The notes under the pieces were generated by a model that had not been told where the DNA came from, ran no database searches, and saw only the letters and a program-made list of their open reading frames with translations. From Bacteroidota bacterium (GTDB lineage Bacteria; Bacteroidota; Bacteroidia; Bacteroidales; JADFUO01), in NCBI GenBank assembly GCA_030614305.1, contig JAUWKH010000112.1:1-6017 (forward strand): a stretch of DNA of 6,017 nucleotides, given 5' to 3'. Positions 1 to 5,591 of this stretch are shown here, one piece after another (position 1 is the first letter of the stretch; each line of letters starts with the position of its first letter). Both the position numbers and the translations under genes were made by a program.

Positions 1-363
1 AGCTTTAACTTTTGTTTCGGTCTTTTTTGTTGTAGTTTTCTTTTCAGCGGTTTTTGGTTTTGTTTCTGCTTTAGCTTCTGCTTTGGTTTCTACTTTTGGT
101 TCCTGAACTATTACAGTTTCTTCTGCTTTTTTGGAAATCGTTTTTTTTGCAGTAGTTTTAGGTTTTGATTTTAATTCTTCTACAGTCTTTTTATGAACTG
201 ATTTTTGAGGATAAGCTTCTTGTTTTAGTTCCTCAGCTTTTTCTTTCAATTCAACTACTTTTTTAGGTACAAATACATTCTTTTTTTTCTTTTTTTGCCT
301 TCTAACTCCATAAGTACCTATAACGATTTTTCCTCTTTTTGTTTTTTTGTCACCTTTTCCCAT
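1..363 (-). CDS. 30S ribosomal protein THX with long Lys-rich tail (C-terminus cut off by window edge)
   Basis: The minus-strand frame from the ATG at 363-361 is open for 121 codons and runs off the left edge without a stop. The first residues, MGKGDKKTKRGKIVIGTYG, match the short basic protein THX (family established in Thermus: MGKGD, then RRGKI, then GTYG). THX binds the head of the 30S ribosomal subunit. After about residue 28 the protein becomes a low-complexity tail rich in Lys, Ala, Glu and Thr, containing KAEAKAETKPK and KKTTTKKTETK. Thermus THX is only about 27 residues long; tails of this kind are, as I recall, common on Bacteroidetes THX, but the total length here cannot be seen. 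The gene is divergent from the TPR gene at 461. The start is chosen because it gives the conserved MGKGD. The family call is confident; the role of the tail is unknown. Confidence 0.88.
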   Translation of the reverse strand, partial: MGKGDKKTKRGKIVIGTYGVRRQKKKKKNVFVPKKVVELKEKAEELKQEAYPQKSVHKKTVEELKSKPKTTAKKTISKKAEETVIVQEPKVETKAEAKAETKPKTAEKKTTTKKTETKVKA

Positions 364-378
364 ATTTTAAATTTTTTG

Positions 379-408
379 TAAAAATAGAAATAATTTTTTT
401 CAAACAAA
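379..408 (-). promoter_or_regulatory. Candidate promoter for the THX gene
   Basis: Read on the minus strand, TTTG (plus positions 408-405) is followed after 18 bp by TATTTTTA (386-379). This fits the Bacteroidetes -33/-7 pattern TTTG...TAnnTTTG with one mismatch in the last base of the -7 box. It would give a leader of roughly 10 nt before the ATG at 363. A perfect TAnnTTTG (TATTTTTG) also lies further upstream on the minus strand at 453-446, so the real start site could be there. The region is very AT-rich, so chance matches are likely. Confidence 0.3.
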
Positions 409-409
409 A

Positions 410-440
410 TTTAATATCTTAATAAAATAATTTACTTTTG
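410..440 (+). promoter_or_regulatory. Bacteroidetes-type promoter for the TPR gene
   Basis: A perfect -7 box, TACTTTTG (433-440), is preceded after 19 bp by TTTA (410-413), one mismatch from the -33 TTTG. Transcription would start near 447, leaving a leader of only about 13 nt before the ATG at 461. There is no Shine-Dalgarno sequence; the leader is A-rich, as is usual in Bacteroidetes. The -33 box lies almost against the candidate -33 box of the divergent THX promoter (405-408). Confidence 0.6.
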
Positions 441-460
441 CACCACAAAAATATAAAACT

Positions 461-1153
461 ATGGCAAAAAAGAAAGATAAAACAGAAGATAAAATTGTAG
501 CTGTTGAAGAAGTATTGGGTAAAACCGAACAATTTATCGAAAAAAACCAGAAAATATTAACTATAATTGTTGGAATAATTGTGGTTTTAATTTTAGGATA
601 TTTTGGATACAAGAAATTTTATCTTGCACCTCTTGAAAAGGAAGCACAATCCCAAGTATTCATGGCTGAAATGTATTTTGAGCAAGACTCTTTAAACAGG
701 GCATTATACGGTGATGGCAATTATCTGGGATTCCTTGACATTATTGACGAATACAGTAGTACTAAAACCGGAAATCTTGCAAATTATTATGCTGGGATTT
801 GTTTTTTAAAAAATGGCGAGTTTGAAGAAGCAATTGATTATTTAAAAAATTTCAGCAGTTCTGATCAAATCATAGGACCTATGGCTTCAGCCGCAATTGG
901 TGATGCCTATATGGAACTCGGTGATCCTGAAAAATCATTAACTTACTATTTGAAAGCCGCAGGAAAAAGCAACAATGAATTCACAGCCCCTGTATTTTTA
1001 ATGAAAGCAGCATGGACTTACGAAGAACTTGGCGAGTACAACAAAGCATTAAAAATTTATGAAAAAATTAAAAAAGAATTTTATCAAAGTTACGAAGCCA
1101 GAGAGATTGACAAATACATTGCCCGTGCTAAAAGTTTAGCAGCTAAGGATTAA
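461..1153 (+). CDS. Membrane-anchored tetratricopeptide repeat protein
   Basis: The 230-residue protein has a charged Lys-rich N-terminus, one hydrophobic segment at about residues 32-50 (ILTIIVGIIVVLILGYFGY) and then a soluble helical part. This predicts a single-pass inner-membrane protein with its C-terminal domain outside the cytoplasm, by the positive-inside rule. Three TPR-like helix pairs can be read at about 105-131, 142-166 and 179-205, with the usual small/aromatic pattern (for example YYAGICFLKNGEFEEAIDYL). The arrangement of short basic N-terminus, one membrane helix and C-terminal TPRs resembles the YfgM-type proteins that associate with the Sec translocon, but sequence alone does not prove that role. 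TPR domains mediate protein-protein contacts. The ATG at 461 is the first in frame and sits 21 bp after a perfect -7 promoter box. The gene is followed by a long untranslated stretch ending in a hairpin at 1312. Confidence 0.85.
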   Translation: MAKKKDKTEDKIVAVEEVLGKTEQFIEKNQKILTIIVGIIVVLILGYFGYKKFYLAPLEKEAQSQVFMAEMYFEQDSLNRALYGDGNYLGFLDIIDEYSSTKTGNLANYYAGICFLKNGEFEEAIDYLKNFSSSDQIIGPMASAAIGDAYMELGDPEKSLTYYLKAAGKSNNEFTAPVFLMKAAWTYEELGEYNKALKIYEKIKKEFYQSYEAREIDKYIARAKSLAAKD

Positions 1154-1154
1154 C

Positions 1155-1217
1155 GATTTTTGATTTAAGAAGTAGAAAAACATTCCGAAAGAATACTGGA
1201 AAATAAAATCAAAAATC
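1155..1217. repeat. 12-bp perfect inverted repeat downstream of the TPR gene
   Basis: GATTTTTGATTT (1155-1166) and AAATCAAAAATC (1206-1217) are exact reverse complements separated by 39 bp. The left arm begins two bases after the TPR stop codon. The interval contains a smaller ATTC/GAAT pairing (around 1182-1193). As RNA, this could form a long stem at the start of the 3' untranslated region. It has no U-tract and is AT-rich, so it is unlikely to be a terminator by itself. It may be an mRNA-end structure or a binding site; its function is not known. Confidence 0.5.
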
Positions 1218-1311
1218 TGTGTTCCTTGTTGGATATTCAAAAGAGATAGATTGAAGAATGAAGAGCAGTACACAACATTTTGAGACTATTATAAACCGAA
1301 TAAATAAATTA

Positions 1312-1354
1312 ATGCCTGGTCCAGATTGATTGATCAGGTATTTTTTTTATTTTT
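1312..1354 (+). terminator. Rho-independent terminator-like hairpin between the TPR gene and fmt
   Basis: ATGCCTGGTC (1312-1321) pairs with GATCAGGTAT (1332-1341): ten base pairs including two G-U wobbles, around a 10-nt loop. The 3' arm runs into a tract of eight T at 1341-1348, then ATTTTT. This is a standard intrinsic terminator shape on the plus strand and would end the TPR transcript about 190 nt after its stop codon. The T-tract ends only about 15 bp before the fmt ATG at 1370. Any fmt promoter would therefore have to lie within or upstream of the hairpin, or fmt depends on read-through. Confidence 0.7.
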
Positions 1355-1369
1355 ATCTAAAATTTCAAA

Positions 1370-2344
1370 ATGACAAAAGAACTTAGAATAATTTTTTTAG
1401 GCACTCCTGAATTTGCCGTTTCCTCTTTAGATATATTATTAAAAAACGGTTATAACATTGTTGCTGTAATTACAACTCCTGACAAACCTGCCGGCAGAGG
1501 AAAAAAATTACAACAATCAGCTGTAAAAAAATACTGCATTGAACATAATTTAAAGCTTTTACAAGCTGTTAATTTAAAGGATCCGGAATTTTTAAAACAA
1601 ATAAGATCACTTAAAGCTAATCTTCAAATAGTAGTTGCTTTCAGGATGCTGCCTGAAGCTGTTTGGAAAATGCCGGAATTAGGCACATTTAATCTTCATG
1701 CATCATTATTACCACAATACAGAGGAGCTGCTCCTATTAACCGGGCTATTATCAATGGTGAAGCTGAAACCGGTGTAAGCACTTTTTTTCTTGAACATAA
1801 AATTGATACGGGGAAAATTATTTTTTCTAAAAAAACAAATATCCTGCCTGATGAAAATTTTGGTGAACTTCATGATAAATTAAAAATTCTCGGGGCAAAA
1901 CTCGTGTTAAAAACCGTTAAGGCAATTGAGGAAAACAAAATCACAACAACAGACCAAATATCTTTTATCAACTCTAAAACAAAATTAAAAACAGCCCCAA
2001 AACTAACAAAAGAAATATGCAAAATAAACTGGCTGAAAAATACATCGGAAATTTATAATCTTATTCGTGGGTTAAGCCCCTACCCTGCTGCTTTTACAGA
2101 ACTGATCTCACCTGAAAACAAAATGTTTTCAATAAAAATCTTCTCTGTATCCTATGAAAATATCTCACATTCATTTAAACCGGGTACAATTATTACAGAT
2201 GGAAAAACAAAATTAAATATTGCTATAAGAGATGGAATAATACTTATAAAAGAACTACAGTTAGCAGGCAAGAAAAGAATAAAAATTGCAGATTTTCTTA
2301 GAGGTTTTAGTATTAATGAAAAATGGAAAGTGAACTTAAAATAG
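1370..2344 (+). CDS. fmt: Methionyl-tRNA formyltransferase
   Basis: This enzyme transfers a formyl group from 10-formyltetrahydrofolate to Met-tRNA(fMet), making the initiator for translation in the cytoplasm. The 324-residue protein is close to the usual length of about 315. The N-terminal Rossmann-like domain begins with IIFLGTPEFAV (7-17) and TTPDKPAGRGKK (35-46). The catalytic block NLHASLLPQYRGAAPI (108-123) carries N108 and H110, and D146 lies in KIDTGKI; these correspond to the known catalytic Asn, His and Asp. AFRMLPEAVW (90-99) is the form I associate with Bacteroidetes, where Escherichia coli has AYGLILP. The C-terminal tRNA-binding domain starts near 210 and includes LIRGLSPYPAAF (231-242). 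All key residues are present and the frame is intact. The ATG at 1370 fits the family N-terminus; there is no Shine-Dalgarno sequence. I see no clean TAnnTTTG promoter just upstream and no clear terminator after the stop. Confidence 0.97.
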   Translation: MTKELRIIFLGTPEFAVSSLDILLKNGYNIVAVITTPDKPAGRGKKLQQSAVKKYCIEHNLKLLQAVNLKDPEFLKQIRSLKANLQIVVAFRMLPEAVWKMPELGTFNLHASLLPQYRGAAPINRAIINGEAETGVSTFFLEHKIDTGKIIFSKKTNILPDENFGELHDKLKILGAKLVLKTVKAIEENKITTTDQISFINSKTKLKTAPKLTKEICKINWLKNTSEIYNLIRGLSPYPAAFTELISPENKMFSIKIFSVSYENISHSFKPGTIITDGKTKLNIAIRDGIILIKELQLAGKKRIKIADFLRGFSINEKWKVNLK

Positions 2345-2392
2345 CCCGAAATCAGCTAAAACACTTGCTATAACGGTCATTTATGCGATGAG

Positions 2393-2420
2393 TTATTAAC
2401 AAAACACTTGTTTTATTAAC
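2393..2420. repeat. Short direct repeats upstream of the HU promoter
   Basis: TTATTAAC occurs at 2393-2400 and again at 2413-2420, exactly 20 bp apart, about two turns of the helix. A second short direct repeat, AAAACACTTG, occurs at 2358-2367 and 2401-2410. Both lie upstream of the HU promoter at 2448-2477, where an activator or a self-binding nucleoid protein could act. The words are short and AT-rich, so chance is a serious alternative. Confidence 0.3.
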
Positions 2421-2447
2421 ATTTTCAATGGTTTTAGAAGAATCTTC

Positions 2448-2477
2448 TTGTTTTTTTATTGAAATAGCTTATATTTG
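2448..2477 (+). promoter_or_regulatory. Near-ideal Bacteroidetes promoter for the HU gene
   Basis: TTG (2448-2450), a spacer of exactly 19 bp, and TATATTTG (2470-2477) match the Bacteroidetes housekeeping sigma consensus. Transcription should start near 2484, giving a leader of about 35 nt that is almost pure A/T and ends in a run of seven A that includes the first base of the ATG at 2519. This is the best promoter in the window and fits a highly expressed nucleoid protein. It also means HU need not depend on fmt transcription. Confidence 0.75.
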
Positions 2478-2518
2478 CATATCTTCTTTATTATAATTAT
2501 TAATTAAAACATAAAAAA

Positions 2519-2791
2519 ATGAACAAAGCAGAATTAATTGAAGCAATGGCTTCAGACGCAAAATTAACAAAAGCTGATGCCAAAAGAGCATTAGATGCAT
2601 TCATTGGTGCAACCTCAAAAGCACTTAACAAAGGTGAAAGAGTAGCATTGGTTGGCTTTGGTTCTTTCGGTGTAGCTAAAAGAGCTGCCAGAAAAGGAAG
2701 AAACCCACAAACAGGTAAAGAAATTAATATTGCAGCTAAAAAAGTTGTTAAATTTAAACCAGGTGCCTCATTACAAAAAACAGTAAAATAA
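2519..2791 (+). CDS. hup: HU family DNA-binding protein
   Basis: The protein is 90 residues, the standard length of HU. Dimers bind and bend DNA with little sequence preference and help to organise the nucleoid. The N-terminal helices begin [11 protein letters not shown] and continue through about residue 38. The family core [21 protein letters not shown] follows at about 42-62 (GFGSF at 46-50). RNPQTG at 61-66 marks the tip of the DNA-binding arm, with P63 as the intercalating proline. The tail [11 protein letters not shown] is typical. The HU form is favoured over the IHF form by length and by the arm sequence, though many Bacteroidetes carry several related copies. The gene has its own strong promoter (2448-2477) and is closed by a hairpin at 2810, so it is probably a single-gene unit. 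Confidence 0.96.
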   Translation: MNKAELIEAMASDAKLTKADAKRALDAFIGATSKALNKGERVALVGFGSFGVAKRAARKGRNPQTGKEINIAAKKVVKFKPGASLQKTVK

Positions 2792-2809
2792 TTTTTTTCA
2801 AAAGTTTAT

Positions 2810-2843
2810 AAAAGAGGCTGTCTCAAAAGGGGCAGCCTCTTTT
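2810..2843 (+). terminator. Strong terminator hairpin between convergent HU and beta-barrel genes
   Basis: AAAAGAGGCTG (2810-2820) pairs perfectly with CAGCCTCTTTT (2833-2843). The stem extends by T-G, C-G, T-G and C-G pairs to a four-base AAAA loop (2825-2828), for 15 pairs in total. The stem is A-rich on one side and T-rich on the other, so it can act in both directions. It lies 18 bp after the HU stop and 2 bp beyond the stop of the minus-strand gene at 2846. In plus-strand RNA the inner pairs are G-U wobbles; in minus-strand RNA the same positions become A-C mismatches, so the plus direction is favoured. Confidence 0.88.
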
Positions 2844-2845
2844 GT

Positions 2846-3580
2846 TTAAAGATAATAACCCATCCCAATAGTAACATTCAGGGAATTAATATCTTGTTTA
2901 AAAGTTTGGGTATCAATAGTACCATCAATATTATGAATTTTAACATTTTTGAACTTTGGTTTTGACGCCGTATAATCAACATTAAAGATTAAATATTTAT
3001 TACCCATTTTATATTTGAATCCTGTTCCGAAATTATAAGCAAACGATGTTCCGTGATATTTTTCGCGTTCAAAAGTATAAGTAACAGGTGAACCCTGAAC
3101 AATAGTATTTGCATATAATGTATATTCAGGAGAATAAGCAGTATAAATTCCACATAAAGCCCGGAAATCAAGAAAAAATCTATCGGAAAGAGGAAGTGTA
3201 GCCAAGCCTCCTATGAGTATTCCGCCAATACCCCAGGTACCTGCTTCAACCGACCACGAAGTATTAGGTAAATCTTCCTTGTTTATATCAGTTATTTCAT
3301 TCTGTAAAGCGGATCTGTTTATAGAATTCGTTGAACCTGTTACCAATGCAGCCAAACTAAAGTTACGACTTAATCTATAAGCAACAGAAATATTAAAATT
3401 GAATCCAACTTTTGCAAATCCGGATTCTTCTTTAGATAAATCTGTTGATTTATAATAACTTAATGTAATACACGGACCTACTGATAAGCCAACAAATACT
3501 TTCTCAGATTGTCCGATTGCCTGGTTAATTAAAACAATTAAAAAAATAAAAGTTAAAATTTTAAAAAATCCTCTTTTCAT
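2846..3580 (-). CDS. Predicted outer-membrane beta-barrel protein
   Basis: The 244-residue protein starts with MKRGFFKILTFIFLIVLINQ, a clear signal peptide, with likely cleavage near residues 23-24 (AIGQ). After this come alternating hydrophobic/polar stretches with many glycines and aromatics, as in transmembrane beta strands: VFVGLSVGPCITLSYY (28-43), FNFNISVAYRLSRNFSLAALV (60-80), GIGGILIGGLATLPL (117-131), FFLDFRALCGIYTAY (135-149) and SFAYNFGTGFKYKMG (179-193). The last strand ends in GMGYYL, a barrel-type C-terminus with an aromatic pair before the final residue. It most resembles the small porin-like or OmpA-type beta-barrels common in Bacteroidetes; I recognise no specific family or ligand. 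Two cysteines (C37, C143) lie in the predicted barrel. The ATG is 44 bp downstream of the recQ stop on the same strand, so co-transcription is possible. Confidence 0.75.
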   Translation of the reverse strand: MKRGFFKILTFIFLIVLINQAIGQSEKVFVGLSVGPCITLSYYKSTDLSKEESGFAKVGFNFNISVAYRLSRNFSLAALVTGSTNSINRSALQNEITDINKEDLPNTSWSVEAGTWGIGGILIGGLATLPLSDRFFLDFRALCGIYTAYSPEYTLYANTIVQGSPVTYTFEREKYHGTSFAYNFGTGFKYKMGNKYLIFNVDYTASKPKFKNVKIHNIDGTIDTQTFKQDINSLNVTIGMGYYL

Positions 3581-3613
3581 GACTTTATATTTTTATGTTT
3601 ATAAATATTTCTG

Positions 3614-3621
3614 TAAAAATA
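3614..3621 (-). promoter_or_regulatory. Weak possible -7 box for the beta-barrel gene
   Basis: TATTTTTA on the minus strand (3621-3614), in the 44-bp recQ/beta-barrel gap, matches TAnnTTTG in seven of eight positions. No -33 TTG is found about 19 bp further upstream, where the sequence is the end of recQ. The beta-barrel gene may instead be transcribed from the recQ promoter. Confidence 0.2.
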
Positions 3622-3624
3622 AAA

Positions 3625-5547
3625 CTAAAATCTGATTCTATATTGTCTTTTCCAGTATAGTTTATTTCCTTCCACAACATCCAATTTATCATTATCCTTC
3701 AGCCATTGTATAACTTTTATTACTTTATCCTCATTAACACCTTTAACCGTATCAACTATTTCTGTCACAGATACCGGCTTATCTTTTAGTATCGGCTTAA
3801 TTTTCTCAAGGATAATATTAAATTCAAGCTCATTGATTTCTATTTTGTTTCGTTTAAGACAAACATCACATTTACCGCAACGTTTTGAACCTGTTTCACC
3901 AAAATAAGCAAGCAGCAACTGGCTACGACATTTATTTATTGAAGACACATAATCAATTACTGCCTGAAGACGTTTTTTTGCAGCATTTTTTCGGTCTTTA
4001 TAATTTTCCTTTGAAATTAGCAGATCTTTTTTATCTATTCTTTCTCTTGTATATAATAATTGTGGTTTGTTTTTTCGCGGAATGTATGTAAGTATATTCA
4101 ATTGATGAAGTTTTTTAAGAAATTTAAAAACATTTTCTGATTTCATCCCTGATCTGTTAGCAATCTCAGTCTCGCTTATTTTTACAAAATCGCTAAAAAC
4201 ACCACTATATGACCGCAAAATAAGTTTAATAAAATTATCATAATATAAATTCTCAACCTGAAATCTGTATAAATCTTCTTTATTTACAATAAAATGAATA
4301 CGTGAAGGAGAATTAACTGTTTCATTTAGTAAAATATAACCTTCTTTTTCAAGAAATTTCAGTGCATTGTAAACTATTAATGGAGGAAATTTGTAATTAT
4401 TACTGAAATCGTTGATCTCAAAATCAAAAGAAACATCCTTACCACTACCAACAGCTAATTGAAAATAATTTCCCAGTGCCTGATAAATTGATTTGATTTT
4501 ATCGATATCAGGGTATGCAGTTAAAAGATTATTTTTTGCATTTATAATATCAGCTTGTTCATATAACAGGATTGCATAAGATTGTTTTTCATCTCTTCCG
4601 GCACGGCCTGCTTCCTGAAAATAAGCTTCAATACAATCAGGCAAATCCAGATGAATAACAAAACGAACATTTGACTTGTCAATACCCATACCAAAAGCAT
4701 TGGTTGACACAATTATCCTGCTATCACCTTTCATCCATGCATTTTGCTTTTTATCACGAATTTTTTGTTCCAAACCTGCATGATAATAGTCGGCTCTTAT
4801 TTTATTTTTATTTAAAAAGTCTGATATTTCACGCGTTTTTCTTCTATTCCTTACATAAATAATTCCCGTACCTTTTATCTTACTTGCAATTTTCAACAGT
4901 CTGTTTAGTTTGTCCTCTTCCTTTATTACAACATAAGTAAGGTTCTTACGTTCAAAACTTTTTTGAAAAACATTTTCCTGCTTAAATTCAAGTTTTGCCT
5001 GTATATCCTTAACAACTTCAGGAGTGGCAGTAGCAGTTAATGCTAAAACAGGAACATTAGGTATTATTTGTCTGATTTCAGCAATCTTCAGATATGGAGG
5101 TCTAAAATCATAGCCCCATTGCGAGATACAATGAGCTTCATCAACTGCCAAAAGATTAACGTTCATTTTTTTTATATTCTCTCTCAGGTTTTGAGTTCCA
5201 AGACGCTCGGGTGAGATATATAAAAATTTTACATCACCATAAACACAATTGTTAAAAGCAATATCAATCTCGTTTCTATGCATGCCGGAATATATTGCTA
5301 CTGCTTTAATACCTCTACTTTTAAGATTTTCAACCTGATCTTTCATTAAAGCAATCAGGGGTGTGATTACAATACAAATTCCTTCCGACACCATTACAGG
5401 CACTTGAAAGCAAATAGATTTGCCTCCGCCTGTAGGCAACAATGCTAAAGTATCATTTCCTTCCAAAACTGAATTTATTATTTCTTCCTGCATCGGACGG
5501 AATGATGAAAATCCCCAATATTTTACAAGTATATTCCGTGTTGGCAA
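3625..5547 (-). CDS. recQ: RecQ-family ATP-dependent DNA helicase, no HRDC domain recognised, TTG start
   Basis: This is a cytoplasmic 3'-5' DNA helicase of superfamily 2, used in recombination and repair; the reaction is inferred from the family. Motif 0 is FSSFRPMQ (13-20). Walker A is LLPTGGGKS (36-44, K43). DEAH (136-139) runs into the aromatic loop SQWGYDFRP. Motif III is TATAT (171-175), motif V TNAFGMGID (282-290), motif VI QEAGRAGRD (311-319). Zinc ligands C540, C557, C560 and C563 have the spacing seen in E. coli RecQ. About 190 residues separate the helicase core from the zinc site, with two winged-helix-like stretches (about 378-410 and 457-490). Only 77 residues follow the zinc site, and I recognise no HRDC domain there. 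The TTG at 5547 is the only plausible start: the frame upstream closes at 5569-5571 with no ATG or GTG, and the first internal Met (19) would remove motif 0. It may be a paralogue beside a canonical RecQ. Confidence 0.95.
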   Translation of the reverse strand: MPTRNILVKYWGFSSFRPMQEEIINSVLEGNDTLALLPTGGGKSICFQVPVMVSEGICIVITPLIALMKDQVENLKSRGIKAVAIYSGMHRNEIDIAFNNCVYGDVKFLYISPERLGTQNLRENIKKMNVNLLAVDEAHCISQWGYDFRPPYLKIAEIRQIIPNVPVLALTATATPEVVKDIQAKLEFKQENVFQKSFERKNLTYVVIKEEDKLNRLLKIASKIKGTGIIYVRNRRKTREISDFLNKNKIRADYYHAGLEQKIRDKKQNAWMKGDSRIIVSTNAFGMGIDKSNVRFVIHLDLPDCIEAYFQEAGRAGRDEKQSYAILLYEQADIINAKNNLLTAYPDIDKIKSIYQALGNYFQLAVGSGKDVSFDFEINDFSNNYKFPPLIVYNALKFLEKEGYILLNETVNSPSRIHFIVNKEDLYRFQVENLYYDNFIKLILRSYSGVFSDFVKISETEIANRSGMKSENVFKFLKKLHQLNILTYIPRKNKPQLLYTRERIDKKDLLISKENYKDRKNAAKKRLQAVIDYVSSINKCRSQLLLAYFGETGSKRCGKCDVCLKRNKIEINELEFNIILEKIKPILKDKPVSVTEIVDTVKGVNEDKVIKVIQWLKDNDKLDVVEGNKLYWKRQYRIRF

Positions 5548-5558
5548 AGCTGATAGAG

Positions 5559-5591
5559 TTATATTTGATTATTTTATTTCATCAAATATAA
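5559..5591. repeat. 11-bp perfect inverted repeat over the recQ promoter
   Basis: TTATATTTGAT (5559-5569) and ATCAAATATAA (5581-5591) are exact reverse complements with an 11-bp spacer. Each arm contains TATATTTG, a perfect -7 box, so two such boxes face each other. The right arm is the probable recQ -7 box. The centres of the arms are 22 bp apart, about two helical turns, which is a common geometry for a dimeric regulator. It could be an operator, a pair of facing promoters, or chance in AT-rich DNA. Confidence 0.5.
5583..5590 (-). promoter_or_regulatory. Probable -7 box of the recQ promoter
   Basis: TATATTTG on the minus strand (5590-5583) is a perfect TAnnTTTG and is the same word as the HU -7 box. 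Transcription would start near 5576, about 30 nt before the TTG start of recQ. No TTG is found at the expected -33 position (about 5610-5613), so the promoter may be weak or activator-dependent. An ATG at 5582-5580 opens only a two-codon frame. Confidence 0.5.

Noticed and set aside
1..363. Histone H1-like protein call from the Lys/Ala-rich tail
   Set aside because: The N-terminal MGKGD...RGKI...GTYG core is specific to ribosomal protein THX; the tail is low-complexity and does not define a family.
400..612. Minus-strand open frame of 70 codons across the start of the TPR gene
   Set aside because: It overlaps the promoter and the membrane-helix coding part of a clear TPR gene on the other strand; its hydrophobic sequence is the mirror of AT-rich codons.
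2401..2414. AAAACA-CT-TGTTTT as a terminator of fmt
   Set aside because: The loop would be only two bases and the stem has almost no GC pairs, so it would not form a stable intrinsic terminator.
2989..3171. Minus-strand open frame of 60 codons inside the beta-barrel gene
   Set aside because: It is a second frame on the same strand within a gene that has a signal peptide and barrel-like strands; no family features of its own.
3885..4091. Plus-strand open frames within recQ (also at 4671-4862 and 5420-5623)
   Set aside because: They are antisense to conserved RecQ motifs, and their residues follow from the complementary codons; no ribosomal context or family match is seen.
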